Source: Micromonospora sp. 15K316 (lineage in GTDB: Bacteria; Actinomycetota; Actinomycetes; Mycobacteriales; Micromonosporaceae). From it: 64,000 nucleotides of DNA. The notes beneath the pieces were generated by a model, which had not been told where the DNA came from, ran no database searches, and saw nothing but the letters and a program-made list of their open reading frames with translations. The position numbers were made by a program, and so were the translations under genes. Below, in pieces: positions 1-7,991 of this stretch; positions within the stretch are counted from its first letter, which is position 1, and each line of letters starts with the position of its first letter. The stretch is taken from contig NZ_SMKG01000002.1 in assembly GCF_004348525.1 (NCBI RefSeq), positions 84,898 through 148,897 of the forward strand. Direction: 5' to 3'.

Positions 1-293
1 TACGAGTGACGATGCCGCCAGACTCGTTCTGGATCATCGGTCGGGAGACGTTCGTCGCCGGCCTCGTCGCGCAGTTCGACCCGACCTCACCGGCATACTT
101 CGGCGAATGGAAGGCGCTCGGAACGCACGCGAACATGCAGCCCGCTGTCGCGGGGTACGTCCGCCGGCCGGGCGAGTCGTTGTATCGACCGCAGGTGCTC
201 AACGTCTTCCGTATCGAAGACGGCATGATCGCGGAGATCACGGCGTTCTCTCCGGAGGTCTTCCCGACGTTCGACCTGCCCGCCTCCCTGTGA
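1..293 (+). CDS. C-terminal part of an ECF sigma factor with SnoaL-like domain (partial)
   Basis: The reading frame is open to the left edge of the window, so only the last ~97 residues are seen. They resemble the SnoaL/NTF2-like tail of SigG/SigJ-type ECF sigma factors. In that family the tail follows the sigma-2 and sigma-4 domains and modulates promoter use. Recognisable parts are a PPD segment, a WIGRE-type segment, NMQPAVAGYVRRPG, and the closing RIEDGMIAEI strand ending in FDLP. The sigma domains themselves lie outside the window, so the assignment rests on the tail alone. The GTG at 6 is probably internal. A strong hairpin follows the stop. Confidence 0.7.
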   Translation, partial: RVTMPPDSFWIIGRETFVAGLVAQFDPTSPAYFGEWKALGTHANMQPAVAGYVRRPGESLYRPQVLNVFRIEDGMIAEITAFSPEVFPTFDLPASL

Positions 294-297
294 AGTC

Positions 298-333
298 CCC
301 GAGGGGCGCCCGCGTGGACGGGTGCCCCTCGGG
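298..333. terminator. bidirectional hairpin terminator
   Basis: A 14-bp stem (298-311 with 320-333, one G-T pair) has an 8-nt loop and lies between two convergent genes. There is no U-tract, as is common in high-GC actinomycetes. It probably ends transcripts from both sides. Confidence 0.75.
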
Positions 334-341
334 ACCTACCG

Positions 342-1034
342 TCACCGTTTCCTGGCGATGGTGAGCCCATCGGCGACCGGGAGCATGACCACCTCCAGCC
401 GGTCGTCCGCGGCCACAGCCGCGTTGACCTCGCGCATCACCCCGGCACACTTTCGCCGCAACGAGTCGCCGGCCAGGTCCGGCGCGGTCACGAAGCCGTC
501 GAGCAGCACATTGTCCAGCAGCAGCAGACCACCGGGGCGAAGTAGCGGAACCGCGAGGTCGTAGTACGTCGGGTAGTTCAGCTTATCGGCGTCGACGAAG
601 ACGATGTCGACGACCTGCTCCTCAGGCAACGCCCGAAGGGTCCGCGCGGCCGGGCCGAGCCGGAAGTCGATGCGGTCGGCGACGCCCGCCCCCTGCCAGT
701 GCGCGCGAGCGACGGCAAGCCAGCGGTCGCTGTTGTCACAGGTGATCACCTTGCCGTCCGCGGACAGGCCGCGTGCGAAGGCCAGGGCTGACAGCCCGGT
801 GAGGGTGCCGATGTCGATCACGGTACGGGCGCCGGCGATCCGGGTCAGCAGGGTCAACAGCGCGAGCTGCTCCGCCGGCACCATCATCCCCGCCACCTCG
901 CCGAGTCCCTCGGTGGCGGCGATCAGACCGCGCACGGCCGGATCGGGCGGCGTCGTCGACGCGAGCAAATACTCCCGTAGCATCTGATTGACAGGCACAT
1001 GCTTGGCGATTCCGCCACCCGCCGCCCCGCTCAT
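342..1034 (-). CDS. SAM-dependent O-methyltransferase (CCoAOMT-like)
   Basis: This 230-residue protein belongs to the cation-dependent class I O-methyltransferases (caffeoyl-CoA/catechol type), which move a methyl group from S-adenosylmethionine to a hydroxyl on small aromatics. SAM motif I (VIDIGTLTG) is at ~72-80. The acidic segment VFVDADK at ~146-151 and the LLLDNVL segment at ~172-177 supply the usual metal-binding Asp/Asn residues. Length is normal for the family. The ATG start at 1034 has a GGGAGGG ribosome site. The natural substrate cannot be told from sequence. The gene stands alone, convergent with the sigma-factor tail. Confidence 0.88.
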   Translation of the reverse strand: MSGAAGGGIAKHVPVNQMLREYLLASTTPPDPAVRGLIAATEGLGEVAGMMVPAEQLALLTLLTRIAGARTVIDIGTLTGLSALAFARGLSADGKVITCDNSDRWLAVARAHWQGAGVADRIDFRLGPAARTLRALPEEQVVDIVFVDADKLNYPTYYDLAVPLLRPGGLLLLDNVLLDGFVTAPDLAGDSLRRKCAGVMREVNAAVAADDRLEVVMLPVADGLTIARKR

Positions 1035-1261
1035 ACGTTCGCCCTCCCACCTCGATCCGCCCTACCGACGGCGCCGACCGGTGCGCTCGGGCCGTGGGGC
1101 GGGCCAGCCTGATCGTCTACGGGATGTCCCGCTAGCCGCATCCTCGACAGTGCGCTGCTCGCGGGCCGGTAGGACGACCTCGCACGCAGGAGGAAGAGAT
1201 CGGCACGCCCCCCATGCGAGCCTGGCCGCAGGGTACGGATCACAACCAGCCGGGAGCGCAA

Positions 1262-2035
1262 ATGCGGGCAATGTGGAAGGGCGCGATCTCCTTCGGCCTC
1301 GTGTCGATCGCCGTCAAGCTGTATGCCGCCACCGAGGAGAAGACCGTCCGGTTTCGTCAGGTGCACCGTGATGACAACGGCCGGATCGGCCTACGACGTT
1401 TCTGCGACGACTGCGGCGGCGAAGTGGCTTACGAGGACGTCGCCAAAGCGTACGAGCTCGACGACGGGCGTGTGATCGCTATCAGTGACGAGGACCTGGC
1501 CGGTTTGCCGCCGCCGCCGATGCGCACCATCGAGGTGCTCAAGTTCGTCCGCACCGAGGACGTTGATCCCATTCTCTACAACCGGACGTACTTCCTGGAA
1601 CCGGACGACGTCGCCATCCTGCCGTACACGTTGCTGCGCGACGCGCTGCGCGACAGCAGTCGGGTCGCGATCGCCAAGGTAGCGCTTCGTCAGGTGGAGC
1701 GGCTGGCAGCGATTCGGGTACGCCACGACATGCTCCTGCTGCACACGATGATGTGGCCGGACGAGCTCAGGGAACCGGAGTTCCCCTTCCTCGACACCCC
1801 ATTGACGGTGCCGGCTTCGGAATTGGCCCGGACCACCTCCCTCCTCGACGCGATGACCGAGCGATTCGATGCCAACGGTCTTCGGGACGAGTTCCGCGCT
1901 GCCCTACTGGCGCTGATCGCGACCAAGGCCGCCGCCGCACGGGATGGTGGGGCGGCCACGACGGACGTGACACCGAACGACGCGGCAGACTCTCGCGACG
2001 CGCAGCAACGCGGACAAGTCGCGAAGACAGCGTAA
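1262..2035 (+). CDS. ku: Ku protein of bacterial NHEJ
   Basis: Homodimeric Ku binds DNA double-strand ends and recruits LigD. The start at 1262 was chosen because the protein then begins MRAMWKGAISFG, the family's standard N-terminus, with GGGAG 8 nt upstream. A longer frame from 1214 has poor spacing to its ribosome site. The conserved RRFCDDCGGEVAYEDVAKAYE-type segment is at ~40-60 and the KFVRTEDVDPILYNRTYFLEPD-type segment at ~90-112. At 257 residues it is slightly short, with a small polar Ala/Asp-rich tail rather than the Lys-rich extension of many Ku proteins. No ligD or primase gene lies in the window. Confidence 0.93.
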   Translation: MRAMWKGAISFGLVSIAVKLYAATEEKTVRFRQVHRDDNGRIGLRRFCDDCGGEVAYEDVAKAYELDDGRVIAISDEDLAGLPPPPMRTIEVLKFVRTEDVDPILYNRTYFLEPDDVAILPYTLLRDALRDSSRVAIAKVALRQVERLAAIRVRHDMLLLHTMMWPDELREPEFPFLDTPLTVPASELARTTSLLDAMTERFDANGLRDEFRAALLALIATKAAAARDGGAATTDVTPNDAADSRDAQQRGQVAKTA

Positions 2036-2045
2036 GCGGCACGAT

Positions 2046-2102
2046 GCACGGGACACCACAGGCAGCGTCGGGAGGGCATCGCCGCCACTGTCGGTCCCGT
2101 GC
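2046..2102. terminator. convergent-gene hairpin
   Basis: The 9-bp arms GCACGGGAC (2046-2054) and GTCCCGTGC (2094-2102) enclose a partly paired interior. The element sits between ku and the AhpD-like gene, which converge here. Confidence 0.6.
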
Positions 2103-2107
2103 TCCGA

Positions 2108-2650
2108 TCAGACGCCGTACCCGTGCTCGATGATTCGCTGCACCGAGTTCCCGTATTCGTCCAGGCTGTCGGGCACCCACGTGCCCAGACCGTCTACGTA
2201 CCGGTTGAACATGCAGAATGCCGCGGCTATGAGAATCGTGTCATGGATCTCGATATCGGTTGCGCCCTGCTCGCGCGCGCCCTCCACCAGCTCGGCGGTC
2301 ACCGCGCGGCCCGACTGCTGCACCGCTCCCGCGACGCGCAACAGGGCCCTCAGCTTCGACGAGATGGGGGCCGACTCAGGGTCGGCGCGCACCTGTTGCA
2401 CCAGCGTCATACCCTGGTCCAGCTGAGCCGCAGCGATGAGGGAGTGCGACGTGCAGCAAAACTCGCACTCGTTTCGGCCCGAAACGTACGCCGCGATAAG
2501 CTCCCGCTCGCCCCTACTCATCGAGTGTGAGGCACGTAGCAACACCTGCGCCAACGCGGTGAGGGGCTCAGCTGTCTCCGGCCGAAACCGCAGGAGCCCG
2601 GTAATGCCGGGGGTCTGCGCCTCGTCAAGCCCCAGGTCTATGTAAGCCAT
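2108..2650 (-). CDS. AhpD-like carboxymuconolactone decarboxylase family protein
   Basis: This 180-residue protein of the CMD/AhpD superfamily (peroxidase-related branch) is probably an alkylhydroperoxidase-type thiol enzyme. The motif Glu-Cys62-x-x-Cys65-x3-His69 (ECEFCCTSH) is the redox centre of AhpD proteins, with an extra Cys at 66. The start at 2650 was chosen over a longer frame because the perfect AGGAGG site lies ~6 nt upstream and the family N-terminus begins there. No partner such as AhpC is nearby. The physiological reductant and substrate are unknown. Confidence 0.85.
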   Translation of the reverse strand: MAYIDLGLDEAQTPGITGLLRFRPETAEPLTALAQVLLRASHSMSRGERELIAAYVSGRNECEFCCTSHSLIAAAQLDQGMTLVQQVRADPESAPISSKLRALLRVAGAVQQSGRAVTAELVEGAREQGATDIEIHDTILIAAAFCMFNRYVDGLGTWVPDSLDEYGNSVQRIIEHGYGV

Positions 2651-3248
2651 GACGTAACCTCCTGTATTGATGGTGTGCCCCCGGCCCGTGTTCAACGAGC
2701 CCCATTCGGGTAAGCGAATGGTTACACTCAGTCGCGGTTCGAGGCCTCTTCCCAAGTGCTCGATCTCGACCACCGGCTCACCTCCGGCGGCCCGTGAGAC
2801 TGCCTGGCAGGCGGCATTCTCCGCTATGGCTGGCACCGTCACCGGCGTATCGGCGCCGGCCGCGCGACCGCGGCTGGCGGGACCGCCATAGCCCGCAAGC
2901 TGATCTTGTTCAACGCCTCCAGGGCCTGCATCCGCATCGCGATCGGCAGCACGTCACGCACTCCGGCTCGCATGCCCTTGCGCATGCTGCGAGAAGAACC
3001 TCTAGAGCTCTGCCGATACCGTTTCCGTCAACGGCCCGGCCGCAAGTCGCTGCTCGCGATGCCGCTCATGATGACCCGGTGCTACGCCTGGGCGCCGATG
3101 AGCGCGATGTTGTTCCGGACCGACCGCTGCTCTGCCGGCCCAACCCCATCCGCCGCTCGCCACCGATGCCCCAGATGTCGAGGGACCGGCCACGTGCTTC
3201 GACCTATCTATGAGCGCCAGTCGCGCTCTTCCGCTAAAGGAGGTCTCC
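2651..3248. other. 598-bp stretch without a convincing gene
   Basis: All six frames carry only short, low-scoring open frames. The minus strand around 2880-3130 can be read as short stretches of plausible protein interrupted by stops, so a decayed gene is possible, but I recognise no family. The stretch also has to hold promoters for the genes at 2108-2650 (minus) and 3249-3659 (plus). Confidence 0.4.
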
Positions 3249-3659
3249 GTGAGGTTCATACTGCTCAAGTGGCTTGACGGCAGCGGCCTGCCGGACATCA
3301 GCGGCTGGAGCGTCGCGGATATCCAGCGTCACTCCAGCTACATGGACGACGTCAACCGCACCATCGAGGCGACGGGCGAACTGGTAAGTGCCCATGAACT
3401 GGCACATCCTCAGCAGGCGATCGTCGTTCGCGCCGACGGCTCGGCGCCCGAGGTCGACGCCCTCCCCGCGCCGGGCAGGCACGCGCTCGCCGCCTATTGG
3501 CTGATCGACTGCACGGACCACCAGCGGGCCACTGAGATCGCGACCATCATCTCTGCCGCTCCTGGAGCCTCGGCGCTGCCGCTTAACCATCCGATCGAGG
3601 TACGGCCGATCATGTCATGGTCGACCCCGATGGTAGACGCCCTTCCCGACTGGTTTTAG
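3249..3659 (+). CDS. YCII-related domain protein
   Basis: This 136-residue protein resembles YCII/DGPF-domain proteins, small ferredoxin-fold proteins often encoded beside ECF sigma factors. Supporting segments are the N-terminal strand RFILLKWLD, the central GRHALAAYWLIDCTDHQRATEIATII helix region and the IEVRPIM strand near the end. The GTG start is preceded by AAAGGAGG at 3237-3243. No sigma gene is adjacent in this copy, and the upstream ~600 bp looks decayed. The function is not established. Confidence 0.7.
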   Translation: MRFILLKWLDGSGLPDISGWSVADIQRHSSYMDDVNRTIEATGELVSAHELAHPQQAIVVRADGSAPEVDALPAPGRHALAAYWLIDCTDHQRATEIATIISAAPGASALPLNHPIEVRPIMSWSTPMVDALPDWF

Positions 3660-3689
3660 TACCACAACAACGCTTCGTTGCGAAGCCTC

Positions 3690-3905
3690 CAGGTGTACTG
3701 AACAGGGACGTTGGTCGAGGTTGTGAGACGACACGACGTAGATAGACGTGATGACGAAGGCCTCCGGCTGTCGAGGGAGCTGTCTAGGAACCGCTCCGCC
3801 AACCAGGAGGCCTTCGTTTCACACGCTAACGCCGCATTGATTCCTCGCCCACGTCTTCGCCTGGCGGTTCTAATCGTGGAGCAGGGGTGGCCCGGTCGCC
3901 GGGCA
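3690..3905 (+). mobile_element. IS481-family insertion sequence remnant
   Basis: A frame from ~3816 encodes SHANAALIPRPRLRLAVLIVEQGWP, matching the N-terminus of the widespread actinobacterial IS481 transposase. Only ~28 codons remain before homology ends at ~3905. The expected GTG start is GTT here (3816-3818), although the AGGAGG site at ~3805 survives. The region upstream to ~3690 looks like the untranslated left end of the element, with no defined inverted repeat. No DDE residues are left, so it cannot be active by itself. Confidence 0.65.
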
Positions 3906-4505
3906 GCCGGTGCGGGACGTCTTCACCGACGCTGGGTCGTACCGGTCGGCCAGCACGTCGGTCTGGCCCCGCCTGCTCACCACCCCGCTCGCCACAGGTG
4001 TCGCCGTACCGCTCGGCGCCCGGTGGGCGGCCCCGGCGCAGGCCGCTTCCGGTACGGCACGGCCCACACTGCCCGCACCCACCGGGCCGCACCGGATCGT
4101 AACCGTGCCGCTGCACCTGGTCGACAGATCCCGCCCGGACCCGGTCGCCGGCCCGGGACACCACCGCGAACTCATGGTCAACATCTGGTATCCCGCCGCC
4201 GGGACGCCTGGCGTCATCCGCTGGCACCGTGGCTGCCCGCCGCGCCGATGGCCGCGCTGCTCGTGGCCAACGGGTTCGACGCCGACGTCGTGACGGCACC
4301 CCTCACCGCCGGCCGCGAAGGCGCTCCGGTGCTTAAGGCAGCCGACCGGCACCCGTGGTCGTCTTCTCCCACGGCGCCGGCGGACACCGCTCCGAAACCA
4401 CCAGCGTCGTGCAGGAACTCGTCAGCCACGGCTACGTGGCCGTCACGGCCGACCACCCGTACGACTCGTTCGGCGAGTCTCCCGACGCCCCCCACGGTCC
4501 CTGAC
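3905..4505 (+). pseudogene. decayed PAF-acetylhydrolase-like alpha/beta hydrolase
   Basis: Three successive frames together give the N-terminal half of a secreted platelet-activating-factor acetylhydrolase-like lipase. The first has a signal-like region then GPHRIVTVPLHLVDRSRPDP and ELMVNIWYPA (about 3990-4200). The second reads [16 protein letters not shown] (about 4245-4320). The third reads [20 protein letters not shown] and [12 protein letters not shown] (about 4350-4490). At least two frameshifts separate them, and the Ser-nucleophile half is absent. The reading stops where aldo/keto reductase sequence begins on the other strand. It is not functional. Confidence 0.72.
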
Positions 4506-4519
4506 GACGACGTGTCGGT

Positions 4520-4942
4520 ACCCCGTGGGACCACGCCGGGAGCGACGATCGTGTCGAGCACGTCGGCGGGGAGCACGGTGTCCGCGGCGGCCAGCTGGGA
4601 GTGCAGGTGCTCCAGCGTGCGCGGGCCGATGATCGCGCTGGTCACGATGGGATGTGCGGTGACGAATCCGAGCGCGAGCTGGATCATGGTGAGGCCGGCT
4701 TCGTCGGCGACCGTGGCGAGCTGCTCGACCGCGTCGAGTTCGCCCGGTTGGCCGGGACCGAGATGTCGAAGCGCTGCCGCATGAAGCCCGAGCGGTTCGT
4801 GCTGATCTCCTGTCCGGCACGGATGTCGCCGGAGAGCCACCCCGACGCCAACGGGCTCCAGGCGAGCACGCCCATGCCGTACTCCTGGGTCACGGGCAGC
4901 ACGTGGGTCTCAGTCCCTGTCTGCAGAATCGAGTAGGCAGGA
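4520..4942 (-). pseudogene. aldo/keto reductase C-terminal fragment, frameshifted
   Basis: Minus-strand frames encode [35 protein letters not shown] and RQRFD, followed in another frame (frameshift near 4750) by [20 protein letters not shown] and [14 protein letters not shown]. These are the strand-6 to C-terminal elements of NADPH-dependent aldo/keto reductases. The N-terminal ~180 residues with the catalytic Asp-Tyr-Lys-His set are missing because the gene is cut at ~4940 by IS5-like sequence. It is a dead fragment. Confidence 0.75.
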
Positions 4943-5102
4943 GCACCCGATCCGGCAGGTCGAGGGCCCACTGCCTCCCGGGTCGCCCGTCGCTGACGGC
5001 GTCACCGTGGCCGTCGGCGACCAGGCGTACGAGCCGGCGGAACCGAGTGGGGTGCAACCCGGTGAACGGAAAGATCCATCCCGGGCGGGCTGAGGTGATC
5101 AC
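4938..5102 (-). mobile_element. IS5-family transposase N-terminal remnant
   Basis: From a GTG at 5102 the minus strand encodes ITSARPGWIFPFTGLHPTRF, FRRLVRLVAD and GRPGRQWALDLPDRVLL, the first ~55 residues of actinobacterial IS5-type transposases. Homology then stops abruptly and aldo/keto reductase sequence starts in another frame, marking a recombination or deletion junction at ~4938. The catalytic domain is missing. Confidence 0.68.
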
Positions 5103-5393
5103 CTGCACCCGACGATCAGTCGCGGCCGTCCACATCGGATGCCAGTTGAGTTACGAGACGCTCGCCCGATCGGACCCGACAGCGGACGCCGAGCGGCCGC
5201 CTTCCTCTTGACGCTCCAAGGAGGCCGTTCCCGCAGGTGATGGCCTGCGTCCCCGACGCGACCGCGGGCTGGCCGGAGAATCGGCGCGACCGGCCCGGGC
5301 ATGACTGTGTTCCTGGCCGTAGGCGGGCCGCGCGCTTCAGCTCTACCGACGCGACGCCGTGACCTTCGTCGGCCGCGGCGTTCGGCTCAGGCG

Positions 5394-5981
5394 TCAGTTG
5401 GCTGGGGCGGGACCGTCGGTGGGCGCCTGCCGTCTGCGGTCGGACCGTGCGGCGTACGCCCGGCGCATCTTGACGTAGTTGCCGCAGCCGGCCATCGAAC
5501 ACCAACGGCGCGCCTGGTTGCGGGAGGCGTCGTAGTAGGCCCAGCGACAGGTGTCCCGGTCGCACACCTTGAGCCGGGCCCACGTCTGGTCCTGCGCGCA
5601 CTGCCGGATCGCGTCGACCACCTGCGCCAACGCGCGAGCGGCGGCGGTGTCGTCGGCGGCGTGGAGGTGAGGTCCGCCGCCGGCCAGGGTCACCCGCACC
5701 GGGACGGCGGCGAGCGCCTCGTCCAACCGGGCCACCGCCGTCGGGTCGGCGCGGTGGCCGGCGTGGCCGAGGAGCACCGCGCGTAGGCCTTCCCGGATCG
5801 TGACGGCCAGCGCCAGGTCCGCCGGGCCGAGTCGCGTGTCGGTCGGGATCAGCTGCCGCTCGGCGAACCAGTCCCGCAGCCGGTCGGGCGTGGTCAGCGA
5901 CTCCTCGTCGACCTGCGGCTCGTAGGTGTTCACGAAGTCACGCACCAGTCGCACGGCGGGCGGTACCGCTTCGTCGCTCAC
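5394..5981 (-). CDS. CGNR zinc-finger protein
   Basis: This protein of about 195 residues belongs to the ABATE/CGNR family, presumed DNA-binding stress or aromatic-compound regulators. The N-terminal ABATE-like part is at ~5-140. The C-terminal zinc finger reads CDRDTCRWAYYDASRN then RRWCSMAGCGNYVKMRR, with the signature Cys residues and CGN followed by Tyr in place of Arg. The GTG at 5981 was chosen because AAAGGGG precedes it by 5 nt. An upstream start at 6008 is possible. Two short inverted repeats in the upstream region could be operators. Confidence 0.85.
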   Translation of the reverse strand: MSDEAVPPAVRLVRDFVNTYEPQVDEESLTTPDRLRDWFAERQLIPTDTRLGPADLALAVTIREGLRAVLLGHAGHRADPTAVARLDEALAAVPVRVTLAGGGPHLHAADDTAAARALAQVVDAIRQCAQDQTWARLKVCDRDTCRWAYYDASRNQARRWCSMAGCGNYVKMRRAYAARSDRRRQAPTDGPAPAN

Positions 5982-6021
5982 CGGCACCCCTTTCGACAGG
6001 TACACCACCGTAATGCCTTGA

Positions 6022-6084
6022 CAGGTGTGGCAGCCACCTGGGAACGTCCGATGTATACACCGGTGAATGCGGTTTGCCGGTGTA
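6022..6084. promoter_or_regulatory. two inverted repeats upstream of the CGNR gene
   Basis: CAGGTG/CACCTG (6022-6027 and 6035-6040) and TACACCGG/CCGGTGTA (6056-6063 and 6077-6084, 13-nt spacer) lie 41-103 bp upstream of the CGNR start. Such dyads fit an autoregulatory operator. This is inferred from symmetry only. Confidence 0.35.
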
Positions 6085-6136
6085 GAGAACCTGCGGATCT
6101 CGTCGGCGAGGTCCCACGGGCGGACGGGGGGGTGCG

Positions 6137-6226
6137 GTGGCCGCCACGCTCAAGGACGTCGCCCAGCTCGCGCGCGTGTCGGTGAAGAGCACGCTGCGGG
6201 CCCGGGAGAGTACCGCCGCCGGATGA
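6137..6226 (+). pseudogene. LacI-family regulator N-terminal remnant (29 codons)
   Basis: From the GTG at 6137 the frame reads VAATLKDVAQLARVSVKSTL before a stop at 6224. This is the helix-turn-helix start of a LacI-family repressor (consensus TLKDVAxxAGVSxxTVSR). The rest of the regulator is missing. It is either a truncation scar or a chance mini-ORF, but the match over ~18 residues makes a scar likely. Confidence 0.5.
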
Positions 6227-6338
6227 CCGGCCGTCCGCCCCGGGCGGGGTGGCCGCCCGACACCCACGTCGAACCGTCGATCGACCGGGACCAGTCGTTC
6301 GTCGCGGCTGCGAGCCCTGGTCCCGGCCGATCGGCCGA

Positions 6339-6701
6339 TCAGCAGTTCTCGGTGGTGTACTGGACCCACGGGTTGAGGTACGCCCCGCTGATGAAGCCGG
6401 ACCCACCGGTGCTGAAGCGTGCGTGCCACCAGACGGCGATGCCGTTGACCGTGTCGCCGCGCGTGGCGCAGTCCAGGTACGCCGTCACGCCGCGATTCAC
6501 CTGGCCATAGGCGGTGCAGGACGTGTGCGGCCCGGTGCGGTAGCGGACACCGTCTGCCGTCACCACGGCTGTACGGCTGCTCCGGTCGGACCAGCCCTGC
6601 CCGCAGGCCGCCGACGCCGGTGTCGCGGGCACAACGTAGGTCACCGCCGCCGCGAGCAGCGCGATACCTGCCAGCCGAGCGCTCATTCGTCGCGTGGTCA
6701 T
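6339..6701 (-). CDS. small secreted SH3-like protein
   Basis: This is a 120-residue precursor. A twin-arginine-free Sec signal peptide (RRMSARLAGIALLAAAVTYV, with cleavage expected after ATPASA at ~31) precedes a mature domain of about 90 residues. The mature part, with VTADGVRYRTGPHTSC, GQVNRGVTAYLDC and WWHARFSTGGSGFISGAYL, has the strand pattern of bacterial SH3 domains. Four mature Cys residues could form two disulfides. The ATG has a GGAGGGA site. It is probably an extracellular protein of unknown binding target. Confidence 0.75.
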   Translation of the reverse strand: MTTRRMSARLAGIALLAAAVTYVVPATPASAACGQGWSDRSSRTAVVTADGVRYRTGPHTSCTAYGQVNRGVTAYLDCATRGDTVNGIAVWWHARFSTGGSGFISGAYLNPWVQYTTENC

Positions 6702-6956
6702 CCGTTTCCCTCCACAAAGGTGACTTCCAGCCACACTATATCGATAGATGCGCCTAAACCTATTGCTTCTCGTAGACATCGGGCCGCTGCGGACAGCGTC
6801 GGGCCCACCATCAACAGCCTCGAGATCCGCGCGCCGGCCGCGACATGCTGCCCAGCGGGGCAGACCGTGCACGTGGACCAGACGACAGATCACCGACGGC
6901 ATACGGTGGCGTCATCTCGCCCATCGACCGGGACCTGCGGGCCTTGGAAACGCAGG

Positions 6957-7871
6957 CTAGGCGACAGCCGCGGGTGGGGCCGGCCGCGGTGGGATGCGGC
7001 GTTGGACGGTGGCGAGCAGCGCGCGGGCGGGGGCGCCGAGTTGGCGGTCGGCCGGCGCCGCGAGCGAGACCCCGAAGACCGGCGCAGGCTGGCGGATCGG
7101 GATCAGCCGCACGTTGCCGCCCGGCTCCACGACCAGTGGTGGCGCGATCAGGACGGCCAGCCGGTGACGCACGAGGTCGAGCAGGCCGCCGACGTCGGCG
7201 ACCTCGTACCGGACGACCCGCTCGATCCCGGCGGCTGCGAACGCCCGGTCCGTCGCGATCCGGCTCCCCCAGGTCTCCGGTCCGTCGGCGAAGACCTCGC
7301 CGGTCAACGCGCTCAGCTCGACGTCGGCGCGCTCGGCCAGCGGGTGGTCCGGCGCGCAGCAGAAGCGCATGACCTGGGTGTCGATCGGAGTCAGCTGCAG
7401 CCCTTTGGCGTCCGGCCGGGGCAGTGCGACGAAGGCCAGGTCCAGCCGGCCACCGCGCAGGTCGGCCGAGTGTTGCCGGCTCGACCCGACCCGCAGCTCG
7501 ACGTCGACCCCGGGGTGTTCCTTCCCGAAGTCGGCGAGGAGGCGGGCCACGTTGACCGGCGCGGCGCAGCCCGACTGCAGCATTCCCAGGCGCACGGTTC
7601 CGCGTAGGCCGCCGCGCAGCTGGTCGACCACCTCGCGTACGCCGTCGGCGGCGGCGAGCGTACGCCGTGCCTGCGGGAGCAGCATCCGCCCGGCGTCGGT
7701 CAGCTCGACCCGGTGCGTCGTCCGCTCGAAGAGGGTGACGCCCAGCTCACGTTCGAGGTTGCGCATCGTCGCCGAGACCGCGGACTGCACCACCCGCAGC
7801 CGGTCGGCGGCACGGGTGAAGCTGCCCTCCTCGGCCACCGCGGTGAAGGTGGCCAAATGCCGGAGTTCCAT
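6957..7871 (-). CDS. LysR-family transcriptional regulator
   Basis: This is a 304-residue LTTR. Residues 1-60 form the winged helix-turn-helix (MELRHLATFTAVAEEGSFTR, then AVSATMRNLERELGVTLFER), followed by the linker helix and a periplasmic-binding-like effector domain from ~90. It is divergent from the MFS gene at 7992 with ~120 bp between. This is the usual arrangement for a LysR regulator and its target, so control of that exporter is likely. The effector is unknown. Confidence 0.92.
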   Translation of the reverse strand: MELRHLATFTAVAEEGSFTRAADRLRVVQSAVSATMRNLERELGVTLFERTTHRVELTDAGRMLLPQARRTLAAADGVREVVDQLRGGLRGTVRLGMLQSGCAAPVNVARLLADFGKEHPGVDVELRVGSSRQHSADLRGGRLDLAFVALPRPDAKGLQLTPIDTQVMRFCCAPDHPLAERADVELSALTGEVFADGPETWGSRIATDRAFAAAGIERVVRYEVADVGGLLDLVRHRLAVLIAPPLVVEPGGNVRLIPIRQPAPVFGVSLAAPADRQLGAPARALLATVQRRIPPRPAPPAAVA

Positions 7872-7882
7872 GCCGCCTGTTT

Positions 7883-7902
7883 ATCACTCACGTAGATGAT
7901 CA
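7883..7902. promoter_or_regulatory. candidate LysR binding site
   Basis: In the shared divergent promoter region, ATCA (7883-7886) and TGAT (7897-7900) form a dyad spaced by 10 nt, next to the palindrome TGATCA (7897-7902). The sequence is AT-rich relative to its surroundings. It resembles T-N11-A type LTTR boxes and is a symmetry-based inference. Confidence 0.35.
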
Positions 7903-7991
7903 CTAGCAGTAAGTTTCGTCGCCGATGACGACCACCACAGGACAGGCTCGGTCCGACGCTTACGACCGAGTTGATCAGGTGGTCCACCGAC

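Noticed and set aside
5116..5601. 161-codon minus-strand frame overlapping the CGNR gene
   Set aside because: It lies out of frame with the CGNR gene on the same strand and shows no family similarity. It runs into the IS5 flank.
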